This document shows positions 8,559 to 17,360 of a stretch of 64,000 nucleotides of DNA, in pieces. Below the pieces are notes generated by a model that was not told the origin of the DNA, ran no database searches, and worked only from the letters and a program-made list of their open reading frames with translations. Each line of letters starts with the position of its first letter. Within the stretch, counting starts at the first letter, position 1. The stretch is from Halioglobus sp. (GTDB lineage Bacteria > Pseudomonadota > Gammaproteobacteria > Pseudomonadales > Halieaceae). Location of the stretch: the NCBI GenBank assembly GCA_029287595.1, contig JARFQU010000023.1, forward strand, positions 1 through 64,000, read 5' to 3'. Position numbers and translations under genes: made by a program.

Positions 8559-10853
8559 ATGCGCTCATGGATGAGTGGCCTGGTAGTGGGCATCATCTCG
8601 GTGGGGTGGTGGCCCGCGTTGCCGGGGAATTTTTTCACCCTCCTGGCGAGTCTGGCAGGCGTGTTATCGCTGCGGCAGGGACAGCGGGGCGCGAAATGCT
8701 TCTCAGGGCTATTGCTCGGTTGTGCGCTGGGCATGGCCCATGGCAATGCACTGTTACAACACCGACTGCCGGAGAGTTGTGTCGGCAGCGCGCTGACACT
8801 ATCGGGCGAGGTGGTATCGCTGCCCCGACGCAGCCAGATGCCTGACGGCACCCCGCGGCAGCGGTTTGAATTACTTGTGCGGAATTTGCAGCCCCTGCAT
8901 TGCGCAGGCCCCAGGCGCGTATTGTTGTCCTATTACGGACCGCAGGCAATGGTACCCGGAGAGCATTGGCGTTTTGTGGTGCAGCTGAAAAAGCCCTGGG
9001 GCCTCGCCAATCCCGGCTCCTTCAACCTGCAGTCCTGGTTTGCCCAGACGGGTATCGATGCGCGGGGCACGGTGCGTCGTGACCAGGCCCGGCAGATCAG
9101 TGCTGCCAATCCTTTCTATCAGGCCCACCACCGCGCTCGCGCACGGATCAGCGAACGCATCTCCGGTCTGCCCTTGGACGCCGATGTGCGCGCAATACTG
9201 CAGGCTCTTACTGTAGCGGACAAAAGCGGTATCGACAGTCGGCTCTGGTCGCTGCTGCAGCAGTTTGGAGTGAACCACCTGCTGGTGATTTCGGGCCTGC
9301 ACATAGGTCTGGTCGCGGCCGCAGCCTATCTGATCGGTGGGTCGCTGCAACGTCTGGGAGCCTGTATGGGCGCCAACCGCAGTTTGCCTGGTTTATGCGC
9401 GCTGCTGATGGCCGGTGCCTACGCGGCGCTGGCGGGTTTTTCACTGGCCACGCAGAGGGCGCTGTATATGCTCGCTGCCTTTATCTTTGCGGATCTGTTG
9501 GGCCGGCGCGGTAGGGCTTCGGGCAATTTGTTGCTGGCGGCTGCGCTGGTGCTGGGTCTTAACCCCCTGGCAGCCCTGGGCAGTGGTTTCTGGCTTTCCT
9601 TCGGGGCGGTGGCCGCGCTGCTGTGGCTGGGACAGTGGCAACGCGGCGCCGGTCGTGTGCGGCGAGTCGCCGGGACACATGTGTTTATGGCGTTGCTGAT
9701 GCTGCCGCTGGGGGCCTGGTGGTTTGCCGGAGGGAGCCTGGCAGCGGCACCGGCCAATTTGTTGATGATTCCACTGCTGGGCGTCTGGGTCGTCCCCGTG
9801 GCCCTGTTGGCCAGCGTTTGTTTTCTTCTGGGCAGTTCCATGGAACTGCTATTGTGGCAGGTCGCTGCGTGGCCATTGCAACACATCCTGCCTGTGGCCC
9901 GGTGGCTGGACCAACTTTCTCCGGGTTGGATGTATTGGCATCTGCAGGGTGGGGCGGTAGCGATTTTCCTGGCGGCCTGTGCGGTTCTGCTGCTGGTGAT
10001 ACCGGGAGCAAAGCGCTTGCGTTTGATAGCAGCGCTATTCCCACTGCCACTGGTATTACCGCATGATCCTCGCGAACCTTTACCACAGGAGCACACCAGG
10101 GTGACGGTTCTCGATGTGGGGCAGGGCACCGCCGTGTTGCTGCAGGCTGGGGGTCGGGTGCTTCTGTATGACACCGGGGGCGGGGACCCCGCGGGCAGCA
10201 ATATGGCGCGTTCAGTGATCCTGCCATTATTGCGCCGGCGCGGCGTAGATAGTCTGGATACGCTTATTGTCAGTCATCCGGACCTGGATCACGCGGCGGG
10301 TGTACGCGATGTCCTGAGATTGCTGCCCGCGGCCAGGCAGCTTTATGGCGGCGCCCAGGGCGCGATGCCACAGGGTCGTCCCTGCCTGGCCGGTGAGTCC
10401 TGGTCCTGGCCCGGCGGCCAGATCTTCCAGATACTTTCACCTGCAATGGAGACCGCTTTGCCCAGCAACAACGCCTCCTGTGTTCTGTCGGTGGAGATTG
10501 ACGGCTACCGGCTGCTGCTGCCCGGAGACATCGAGGGCAGCAGGGAGCGGCAACTGGTGCGCTATTGGGGCGAGGGCCTTCTCAGCGACTGGTTGCTGGC
10601 GGCCCACCATGGCAGCAGGACCTCTTCGTCGCAAACCTTTCTGAAAATGGTGCGGCCTGACCTGGTAGTACTCAGTCACGGCTACGCCAATCGTTTCGGC
10701 CACCCCCATCCCCTGGTAATGCAGCGATTACAGGTAGCGGCGGATACCGTTATCGGCACTGCCGCAAGTGGGGCGCTGGAATTCACCGTCGTACCGGGAC
10801 AACCTTTATCGATAAGTTCCTATCGCCAGGAATTGCGCCGCTACTGGATGTAA
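8559..10853 (+). CDS. comEC: DNA internalization protein ComEC/Rec2
   Basis: ComEC (764 aa) forms the inner-membrane channel that takes up single-stranded DNA during natural transformation. The order is an N-terminal DUF4131/OB region (about residues 25-180), a polytopic competence domain (about 200-490) with the segment NHLLVISGLHIGLVA, and a C-terminal metallo-beta-lactamase domain. That domain begins at VTVLDVGQGTAVLLQ, carries the metal-site motif SHPDLDHAAGV and a later AAHHGSRTS. The ATG at 8559 follows an AGGGA site; a GTG three bases earlier is also possible. The gene is intact, but no pilus genes are in the window. Confidence 0.94.
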   Translation: MRSWMSGLVVGIISVGWWPALPGNFFTLLASLAGVLSLRQGQRGAKCFSGLLLGCALGMAHGNALLQHRLPESCVGSALTLSGEVVSLPRRSQMPDGTPRQRFELLVRNLQPLHCAGPRRVLLSYYGPQAMVPGEHWRFVVQLKKPWGLANPGSFNLQSWFAQTGIDARGTVRRDQARQISAANPFYQAHHRARARISERISGLPLDADVRAILQALTVADKSGIDSRLWSLLQQFGVNHLLVISGLHIGLVAAAAYLIGGSLQRLGACMGANRSLPGLCALLMAGAYAALAGFSLATQRALYMLAAFIFADLLGRRGRASGNLLLAAALVLGLNPLAALGSGFWLSFGAVAALLWLGQWQRGAGRVRRVAGTHVFMALLMLPLGAWWFAGGSLAAAPANLLMIPLLGVWVVPVALLASVCFLLGSSMELLLWQVAAWPLQHILPVARWLDQLSPGWMYWHLQGGAVAIFLAACAVLLLVIPGAKRLRLIAALFPLPLVLPHDPREPLPQEHTRVTVLDVGQGTAVLLQAGGRVLLYDTGGGDPAGSNMARSVILPLLRRRGVDSLDTLIVSHPDLDHAAGVRDVLRLLPAARQLYGGAQGAMPQGRPCLAGESWSWPGGQIFQILSPAMETALPSNNASCVLSVEIDGYRLLLPGDIEGSRERQLVRYWGEGLLSDWLLAAHHGSRTSSSQTFLKMVRPDLVVLSHGYANRFGHPHPLVMQRLQVAADTVIGTAASGALEFTVVPGQPLSISSYRQELRRYWM

Positions 10854-10864
10854 GTTGCTGCGGT

Positions 10865-10893
10865 TTCTCACCCTCGCAGCCTGTGCGTATAAT
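10865..10893 (+). promoter_or_regulatory. Probable promoter of the exbB-kdsB run
   Basis: A perfect -10 box TATAAT lies at 10888-10893, just after the comEC stop and 33 bases before the exbB GTG. The matching -35 position (10865-10870, TTCTCA) is weak. Transcription would start near 10900 and could serve exbB-exbD-msbA-lpxK-kdsB. Confidence 0.5.
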
Positions 10894-10926
10894 GACCCGA
10901 TTAGAACAACAGCAAGGGGCGTTACT

Positions 10927-11550
10927 GTGCTTGAACTATTGGCCGCAGGTGGTTGGATAATGGTACTGATAATGATCAGTTCCGTGGTAGTGCTGGCTAT
11001 CTGCATCGAGCGGCTTTACACGCTCAATCCGAAGAAAATTGCGCCGCCGCACCTGCTGGCCACCGTGTGGAAGCAGCTCAAGGCGGGGGAAATGGACGCC
11101 AATCGTCTGCGTACCCTGAAACAGTCGTCGCCCCTGGGTCGGATTCTCGCGGCGGGCCTGGGCAACGCCTATCACGGGCGGGACGTGATGAAGGAAAGCA
11201 TTCAGGAGGCCGCAGGACATGTGGTGCACGATCTGGAGCGCTATCTCAACCCACTGGGCACCATCGCGGCGATAGCTCCGCTGTTGGGCTTGCTGGGTAC
11301 CGTGGTGGGCATGATCAAGGTATTTGCCGAGATCATGACCCAGGGCACAGGTAATGCCAGCGCACTTGCCGGTGGTATCTCTGAAGCACTGATTACCACC
11401 GCTGCCGGTTTGACTGTCGCTATACCGGCGCTGGTGATGCACCGGTATTTTACCGGTCGCATCGACGGGATCGTGATTGAACTGGAGCAGGAAACCATCA
11501 AACTGGTGGACGCCCTGCACAGTGAAGAAAATACGGAAGCACGTTCTTGA
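10927..11550 (+). CDS. exbB: ExbB/TolQ/MotA family proton channel
   Basis: This 207-aa inner-membrane protein belongs to the MotA/TolQ/ExbB family, which forms proton channels that energise envelope processes. Three membrane helices are visible (about residues 9-30, 110-135 and 155-180), with the family segment LGTIAAIAPLLGLLGTVVGMI. The GTG at 10927 follows an AAGGGG site and starts the conserved N-terminal sequence LELLAAGGW; longer reading adds residues unlike the family. It overlaps exbD. ExbBD pairs placed before msbA-lpxK recur in Pseudomonas relatives, where the partner is not firmly known, so the symbol gives the family only. Confidence 0.88.
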   Translation: MLELLAAGGWIMVLIMISSVVVLAICIERLYTLNPKKIAPPHLLATVWKQLKAGEMDANRLRTLKQSSPLGRILAAGLGNAYHGRDVMKESIQEAAGHVVHDLERYLNPLGTIAAIAPLLGLLGTVVGMIKVFAEIMTQGTGNASALAGGISEALITTAAGLTVAIPALVMHRYFTGRIDGIVIELEQETIKLVDALHSEENTEARS

Positions 11551-11984
11551 AATTTCGCCGTCAGCGCAGGGAGGAGGTTGGTATCAACCTGACGCCGCTG
11601 ATCGATGTGGTGTTCCTGCTGCTGATTTTTTTTATGGTATCCACCACCTTTACCCGGGAAACCCAGTTGAGCGTCGATCTGCCCGAAGCCGAGGGCAAGC
11701 CCAGGCCGGAGGTACAGAAGCAGATCGAGATACTGATTGATGAGGCTGGTCAGTATCGGGTTAATGGGCAGGGCCTGGTCGACAGCCGCATGCGCACCCT
11801 GCAGGCCGCCATTTACAAGCTATCTGCGGGGGATACCACCTTGCCTATGGTAATTACCGCTGACGCCCAGGCGGCTCACCAGGACGTGGTCATGGCGATG
11901 GACGCTGCCGGGCAGATGGGCTTTGTGCACCTTAGTATCACTACCCGACAGCCCGCCGGACAACGGAGTCCCAGGGGACAATGA
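11547..11984 (+). CDS. exbD: ExbD/TolR family protein
   Basis: This 145-aa protein is the ExbD/TolR partner of the preceding channel. It has one N-terminal membrane helix (about residues 15-35) with the proton-path aspartate in NLTPLIDVVFLLLIFFM, followed by a periplasmic domain. The start is TTG at 11547, overlapping the exbB stop as TTGA; no ATG is available before the conserved helix. Its stop overlaps the msbA ATG as ATGA. Tight coupling with msbA-lpxK suggests a link to lipid A export or envelope energisation, which is inference. Confidence 0.9.
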   Translation: MKFRRQRREEVGINLTPLIDVVFLLLIFFMVSTTFTRETQLSVDLPEAEGKPRPEVQKQIEILIDEAGQYRVNGQGLVDSRMRTLQAAIYKLSAGDTTLPMVITADAQAAHQDVVMAMDAAGQMGFVHLSITTRQPAGQRSPRGQ

Positions 11985-13828
11985 CCACCAGGCCCCGGGC
12001 GATGTACAGCAGTACCCGCCGGCAGGGCAAACTCAACGACTGGGAGATTTACCTGCGGCTGTTGGGCTATGTCGTTCCCTATTGGTATTTGTTTGCGCTC
12101 AGCCTGCTGGGCTACCTGGTTTATTCTTTGGGCAATGTACTACTGGCGGATACGATGCAGTTCCTGCTGGATGCCCTCAATGACACCAGTGATGTGGCCA
12201 ACGGTATCGTCTCCGGTGTGGCTTATCGTCTGTTCTACTCGCCCGACATGGGGCGCCTGGAATTCGCCCGGGTCGCCGTACCGTTAGCCATCGTGCTGCT
12301 GACCCTGACCCGGGCGCTGGGCTTTTTTGTCGGTACCTATTTCATGAATCACGTGGCTCGTCACCTGGTGCACGAACTGCGCTGTGAGTTGTTCGACAAG
12401 ATGCTGGTTGCGCCCAGTGCTTATTACGACGCCCACAGCCAGGGTGTATTGATCTCAAAAATCACCTTTAACGTGGAACAGGTCACCGGTGCTGCCACCA
12501 AGGCGTTAAAGATCCTGGTGCGCGAAAGTCTGACCGTAGTCGCCCTGTTCAGTTATATGCTCTACCTCAATTGGCGGCTGTGCCTGGTATTTGTTGCTGT
12601 GGCGCCCCTGATCGCCCTGGTGGTGCGAGTGGTGGGCCGGCATTTCCGGCGTTACAGCCGCCGCATCCAGGCCTCGATGGGCGACGTGACCCAGGTGTCC
12701 AATGAGACTATCGGGGCCTATCGCGAGGTGCGCATATTCGGTGGACAGTCGCAGCAGCGGGAGCGTTTTCGCCATGCCAGTGACTACAACAGGGTTCAGA
12801 GCCTGAAATTGGCTTTTGCTGATGCGGTGAGTACGCCGGTACTGCAGACCTTGCTCGCCCTGGCACTGGCGGCGCTGGTATGGTTTGCCCTCAGCCCTGA
12901 TATTCTCGCGGGCTTCTCCGCCGGTTCCCTGGTGGCGTTCCTGATTGCGGCTGGGCAATTGGGTAAGCCGATGCGGCAGTTGAGCGGCATACAGAGCGTG
13001 TTACAACGCGGCCTGGCTGCGGCCGAGGATATTTTTGCGCAACTGGACCTGGAAGACGAAATCGATACGGGTACTCACAGCGCATCGCGGGTTAACGGAC
13101 ATATCGCTATTGCCGACCTGTCTTTCTCCTACCCGGGAACGGATCGTGTGGCGCTGCGAAACCTGTCGCTGGATATACCCGCCGGCAGCACCCTGGCCCT
13201 GGTCGGGCGCTCAGGCAGTGGCAAGAGCACCCTGGTACAGCTGATTGCACGATTCTACCGCCCCGACAGCGGACAGATACTGTTGGATGGGGTGCCGATC
13301 GATGATTACCGGCTGGCCAATCTGCGCAGTCATATCGCCCTGGTTTCCCAGGAGGTCACCCTGTTTAACGATACGGTGTATAACAATATCGCCTATGGCG
13401 CTCTGGCTGATGTGCCGCGGGAGAGAATTGATGAGGTTGCCCGCCTGGCCTGTGCTGATGTTTTCATCGCCAGGTTGCCAAATGGCATTGACACGGTATT
13501 GGGTGATGACGGCGGGGGACTTAGCGGTGGCGAACGGCAGCGTGTCGCTATTGCCAGGGCGATACTCAAGGGTGCTCCGGTGCTGATACTGGATGAGGCT
13601 ACTTCGGCGCTGGATAACGAATCGGAGAATTACATCCAGCAGGCGCTGGACAATATCATGCGCCAGCGTACCACCATTGTTATCGCGCACCGCTTGTCCA
13701 CGGTGGAGAAAGCCGATTGCATCGCAGTCATGGATGCGGGCACTATTGTCGCGATCGGTACCCATGATGAATTGCTGCAGCGCGGTGGCATTTACGCGCA
13801 GCTGTATCACCGGGAGTTCAGTGATTGA
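11981..13828 (+). CDS. msbA: Lipid A export ABC transporter MsbA
   Basis: MsbA (615 aa) flips lipid A-core across the inner membrane. Six membrane helices fill the first ~330 residues, followed by the nucleotide-binding domain with Walker A GRSGSGKST, signature LSGGERQRVAIARAI, Walker B VLILDEATSALD and the H-loop IVIAHRLST. The protein is about 30 residues longer than E. coli MsbA, mainly at the N-terminus and in the first periplasmic loop. It overlaps exbD at its start and lpxK at its end. Confidence 0.94.
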   Translation: MTTRPRAMYSSTRRQGKLNDWEIYLRLLGYVVPYWYLFALSLLGYLVYSLGNVLLADTMQFLLDALNDTSDVANGIVSGVAYRLFYSPDMGRLEFARVAVPLAIVLLTLTRALGFFVGTYFMNHVARHLVHELRCELFDKMLVAPSAYYDAHSQGVLISKITFNVEQVTGAATKALKILVRESLTVVALFSYMLYLNWRLCLVFVAVAPLIALVVRVVGRHFRRYSRRIQASMGDVTQVSNETIGAYREVRIFGGQSQQRERFRHASDYNRVQSLKLAFADAVSTPVLQTLLALALAALVWFALSPDILAGFSAGSLVAFLIAAGQLGKPMRQLSGIQSVLQRGLAAAEDIFAQLDLEDEIDTGTHSASRVNGHIAIADLSFSYPGTDRVALRNLSLDIPAGSTLALVGRSGSGKSTLVQLIARFYRPDSGQILLDGVPIDDYRLANLRSHIALVSQEVTLFNDTVYNNIAYGALADVPRERIDEVARLACADVFIARLPNGIDTVLGDDGGGLSGGERQRVAIARAILKGAPVLILDEATSALDNESENYIQQALDNIMRQRTTIVIAHRLSTVEKADCIAVMDAGTIVAIGTHDELLQRGGIYAQLYHREFSD

Positions 13829-14808
13829 TGGCAGGCGCTGCACAGTCGCTGTCGGATGCCTGGTATAGCGAGGCCTGGTGGCTGTGGCTGTTGCGTCCCG
13901 CCGAGGTCCTGTTTCGCATGCTTGCTGCCGCGCGACGCTGCTGCTATCGGTTCGGCTTATGCCGGACATATAAACCCCCTGTGCCACTGGTGGTGGTGGG
14001 TAATATCACCGTGGGCGGTACGGGCAAAACTCCGGTAGTTATCGCCCTGGTAGAGGCGCTGGCTGCCCTGGGCCTGCGCGCGGGAGTGGTCAGCCGTGGC
14101 TATGGAGCGACTGCTAAACGCTTCCCTCACGTGTTGGATGAGCACAGTGTATTGGCAGATTGCGGTGATGAGCCCCTGTTGATTTATCGCCGTACCGGTT
14201 GTCCCTGCGTGGTGTCACCGGACAGGGTGCAGGCGGTGCGTACGCTGCTGAGTTTGTTCACGGTGGATATCGTGCTCAGTGATGATGGTCTGCAGCACTA
14301 CGCTCTGGATCGCGATATGGAAATCGCACTGCTGGATGCCGATGCCAGGTTGGGTAACGGGTTCTGCCTGCCCGCTGGGCCCCTGCGTGAGCCACCCGGT
14401 CGCCTGGATACGGTTGACTATGTGCTCTACCGCGGCAGTGATGACCCTGACTCGGGGGTACAGTATGACGCCGATGCGCTGGTTAACGTGCGCACGGGCG
14501 ACCGCGTGGCTCCGTCGCCCGGGCGGTTGGGGGCCCAGGTCAGCGCAGTTGCGGGCATTGGCCAGCCACGACAGTTTTTTACTGCGCTGGAGACACTGGG
14601 TTTCACGCTGCGACCGCGCGTATTTCCCGATCATCATGTATTCACGGCAGCAGATTTCCACGGCCTGGAAGACCGGCCTGTTATCATGACGGAAAAGGAT
14701 GCGGTAAAATGCCGCGACATTGCCGGCAGTAACACCTGGTACCTCAGCATCGGGGCACAATTGCCGCTACAAGTGGTCGCTGCTGTGACACAACTGGCCA
14801 AACATTAA
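13828..14808 (+). CDS. lpxK: Tetraacyldisaccharide 4'-kinase
   Basis: LpxK (326 aa) phosphorylates the 4' position of the lipid A disaccharide precursor at the inner membrane. An N-terminal hydrophobic region is followed by the P-loop VGNITVGGTGKTPVV (about residues 52-66) and the family segment LSDDGLQHYALDRD. The ATG at 13828 shares one base with the msbA TGA stop; a TTG immediately before it is less likely. kdsB follows after 18 bases, completing a set for lipid A and Kdo. Confidence 0.95.
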   Translation: MAGAAQSLSDAWYSEAWWLWLLRPAEVLFRMLAAARRCCYRFGLCRTYKPPVPLVVVGNITVGGTGKTPVVIALVEALAALGLRAGVVSRGYGATAKRFPHVLDEHSVLADCGDEPLLIYRRTGCPCVVSPDRVQAVRTLLSLFTVDIVLSDDGLQHYALDRDMEIALLDADARLGNGFCLPAGPLREPPGRLDTVDYVLYRGSDDPDSGVQYDADALVNVRTGDRVAPSPGRLGAQVSAVAGIGQPRQFFTALETLGFTLRPRVFPDHHVFTAADFHGLEDRPVIMTEKDAVKCRDIAGSNTWYLSIGAQLPLQVVAAVTQLAKH

Positions 14809-14826
14809 GCGCAACTGGGGAGCACC

Positions 14827-15591
14827 ATGTCATTCACCGTTGTAATACCCGCCCGCTATGGCTCGACCCGCCTGCCCGGCAAGCCGTTACTGGATATCGC
14901 CGGCAAACCGATGGTCCAGCGGGTCTGGGAGCAGGCCAGTCGCAGTGCCGCCTCCAGACTGGTTATCGCCACCGACGACACCCGTATCAGGGACGTCGCC
15001 CAGGGCTTTGGTGCACAGGTCTGCATGACGTCCTCGGAGCATCCCTCGGGCACCGATCGCCTGCAGCAGGTTGCCCGTGAGATGGGCTGGGATGACGAGC
15101 AAATCGTGGTCAACGTGCAGGGCGATGAGCCGCTGATACCACCAGCGGTGATCGACCAGGTGGCAGCCAATCTCGCCACTAGGCCACAGGCCGGGATGGC
15201 GACCCTGTGCGAGCCGCTGGAGACACTGGAAGAGCTGTTGAATCCCAATGCGGTCAAGGTGGTAGCGGACCGGGAGGGCATGGCCCTGTATTTCAGCCGG
15301 GCACCGATTCCATGGCCCCGGGATGCCTTCGCGCAATCCCGTGAGGCGATGCCGTCGGAAGGGCAGTGGCAGCGTCATATTGGCATCTATGCCTATCGCA
15401 CGCGCTTTCTGCATCAGTACGTCACCTGGCAGCCCGCCCCACTGGAACTGCTCGAAAGCCTGGAGCAGCTGCGGGCCCTTTACAACGGTGAGCGTATTCA
15501 TGTGGCCCCGGCGGTGCAGCCGGTACCTGGTGGTGTCGATACGCAACAGGATCTGGACGCCGTGTGTGCCAGCCTGGGCGCGGCCGGTTAA
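14827..15591 (+). CDS. kdsB: CMP-Kdo synthetase
   Basis: KdsB (254 aa, 3-deoxy-manno-octulosonate cytidylyltransferase) activates Kdo with CTP for transfer to lipid A. The nucleotide-binding start [15 protein letters not shown], the [12 protein letters not shown] segment and the HIGIYAYR segment are all present and the length is normal. A GGGGAG ribosome site precedes the ATG. It is the last gene of the exbB-to-kdsB run; 147 bases separate it from ilvE. Confidence 0.96.
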   Translation: MSFTVVIPARYGSTRLPGKPLLDIAGKPMVQRVWEQASRSAASRLVIATDDTRIRDVAQGFGAQVCMTSSEHPSGTDRLQQVAREMGWDDEQIVVNVQGDEPLIPPAVIDQVAANLATRPQAGMATLCEPLETLEELLNPNAVKVVADREGMALYFSRAPIPWPRDAFAQSREAMPSEGQWQRHIGIYAYRTRFLHQYVTWQPAPLELLESLEQLRALYNGERIHVAPAVQPVPGGVDTQQDLDAVCASLGAAG

Positions 15592-15738
15592 AGGAACCTC
15601 CGGCACGGCCATTGCCTTATCCGTGGTCCGGCTGTGGCAAATTTCACTGATTTTTTGACTCGAAATGAACCGTTTTTTAGCGGATCAGGTTATTATGGAC
15701 GGCTAATTTAATCCCCCTCGCAGGAAGAGATAGTTCAC

Positions 15739-16737
15739 ATGGCAGCGTTTGGCACAGAGTTTACCGGGCAGATGGTCAGTAGCCACTACGAGAACGGACA
15801 GTGGTCCGATCTGCAAGTGGTGCCCGTGGCTCCATTTTCGCTGCACCCTGCGACACATGTGCTGCACTATGCCAGCGAGTGCTTCGAGGGTCTCAAGGCC
15901 TATCGTCAGGAAACAGGTGAGGTGCACTTGTTCCGACCCGACCGGCATATCGCGCGGATGACCAACAGTGCCGCACAGTTGCTGCTGGAAATTCCCGGGC
16001 AGGCGGAACTGGAGCGCTCCCTGCATATGGCCGTGGCTGCTGTAGTCGATGCTATTCCCGCTTACCCGGGTGCCCTTTACCTGCGTCCCACGCTGCTGGG
16101 TACCGAGCAGGATATCGGTGCGGCGGCGCGGCCTTCACAAAAGGTTCTTTATTATGTTCTGACCTCTCCGGTGGGAAATTACTTTGCCGGAGGCCTCAAA
16201 CCGCTGCGGGTCAAAGTCGATGACCAGGCCATGCGCTGCACCCCCGGATTTGGCGAGGTCAAAACCGGCGGTAATTACGCCGCGGCCATGCGGCATGTGG
16301 TGCTGGCGCAGCGCGAATTGGGTGCGGACCAGGTACTGTTCGCGCCCGGTGGCAATGTTCAGGAAACCGGCGCGGCGAATTTCGTGTTGATCGAGGGCAA
16401 TGAACTGTTGACCAAGCCGCTCGATGGCTCGATTCTGCCTGGTGTTACGCGAGATAGCATCCTGACACTGGCCAGGGATGCCGGTCTCAAGGTCACCGAG
16501 CGGGATTTCAGTGTGGCAGAGCTGCTAGAGCGCGCACCACAGGGAGAGGCCGCCCTCACAGGCACCGCGGCCGTGCTCACCCCGGTGGGTGCTTTTCTGC
16601 ATAACGGCAGCGAAATTACCGTTGGTGATGGCCAGATGGGGCCCTGGTCCGCCAGCTTGCGGGAGCAGTTGTGCGCCATTCAAAGTGGTGCGGCAGCGGA
16701 CCCCCACGGCTGGCGTGCGCCACTGCAAGTGAACTGA
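15739..16737 (+). CDS. ilvE: Branched-chain amino acid aminotransferase
   Basis: This 332-aa PLP enzyme of fold type IV interconverts branched-chain amino acids and their 2-oxo acids using glutamate. The PLP lysine lies in FGEVKTGGNYAAAM (about residue 175). Other family marks are SECFEGLKAYR, LYLRPTLLG and the PLP-phosphate site region TGTAAVLTPVG. It resembles the class of about 330-360 residues more than the shorter E. coli type. It lies between kdsB and the phosphatase-murB pair, which are adjacent in Pseudomonas. An AGGAAGAG site precedes the ATG. Confidence 0.92.
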   Translation: MAAFGTEFTGQMVSSHYENGQWSDLQVVPVAPFSLHPATHVLHYASECFEGLKAYRQETGEVHLFRPDRHIARMTNSAAQLLLEIPGQAELERSLHMAVAAVVDAIPAYPGALYLRPTLLGTEQDIGAAARPSQKVLYYVLTSPVGNYFAGGLKPLRVKVDDQAMRCTPGFGEVKTGGNYAAAMRHVVLAQRELGADQVLFAPGGNVQETGAANFVLIEGNELLTKPLDGSILPGVTRDSILTLARDAGLKVTERDFSVAELLERAPQGEAALTGTAAVLTPVGAFLHNGSEITVGDGQMGPWSASLREQLCAIQSGAAADPHGWRAPLQVN

Positions 16738-16786
16738 TACGGGCTGCAATGCCTGTCACGTGCTCTGCATGGCCGGGCACCTCGCC

Positions 16787-16832
16787 CGATGAATATAGAT
16801 CTGCATGGGCTGCATCGGATCTATATTGATCG
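16787..16832. repeat. 15-bp inverted repeat, operator-like
   Basis: CGATGAATATAGATC (16787-16801) and GATCTATATTGATCG (16818-16832) are inverted copies matching at 14 of 15 positions, with a 16-base spacer that itself holds TGCA twice. The centres are 31 bases apart, about three helical turns. There is no T-run, so it looks more like a protein-binding site or cruciform than a terminator. It ends 36 bases before the phosphatase start codon. Confidence 0.6.
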
Positions 16833-16868
16833 TCGTAACTTAACAGCAGATTGGGTGATAGACCTTTC

Positions 16869-17360
16869 ATGGTAAAGCCAGTGGTATCAGTGCTATTTTG
16901 CTGTCTGGGCAATATCTGTCGCTCCCCCACCGCGCACGGTGTATTTGAGTCCAAAGTAACAGAGCTGGGAATGGCTTCACGCATTTACACTGACTCCTGC
17001 GGCACCGGTGGGTGGCATGTCGGAGAGCCCCCTGATTCCCGCGCGACTAACGCGGCGCGCCAGCGGGGTTACGATTTAAGTTCATTGCGGGCCAGGCAGG
17101 TACAGGCCGATGATTTTCAGCGCTTCGATTACATCCTCGCAATGGATCACCAGAATTTGCAGGACCTCACGGCCATGTGCCCGGGAAACTACACGGGCCG
17201 GCTTAGCCTGTTTCTGTCCTTTGCCGAGGGGGCCCGTGAGGAAGAAGTCCCGGATCCGTATTACGGCGGTGCGCATGGGTTTTCTCATGTGCTGGACCTG
17301 GTAGAGGCCGCCAGCGATGGCTTATTACGGGAGATCGCCCGTGCGCATCCTGCACGGTGA
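16869..17360 (+). CDS. Low-molecular-weight protein tyrosine phosphatase
   Basis: This 163-aa cytoplasmic enzyme belongs to the LMW-PTP family, which removes phosphate from phosphotyrosine (in some bacteria, phosphoarginine). The active-site loop CLGNICRS starts at nucleophile Cys12 with Arg18, and the general-acid aspartate lies in VPDPYYGG near residue 129. The ATG at 16869 was chosen because it starts just before the conserved first strand; an upstream TTG would add six residues. It overlaps murB by about 20 bases. The pairing kdsB-phosphatase-murB is conserved in Pseudomonas, but no kinase partner is in the window. Confidence 0.92.
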   Translation: MVKPVVSVLFCCLGNICRSPTAHGVFESKVTELGMASRIYTDSCGTGGWHVGEPPDSRATNAARQRGYDLSSLRARQVQADDFQRFDYILAMDHQNLQDLTAMCPGNYTGRLSLFLSFAEGAREEEVPDPYYGGAHGFSHVLDLVEAASDGLLREIARAHPAR

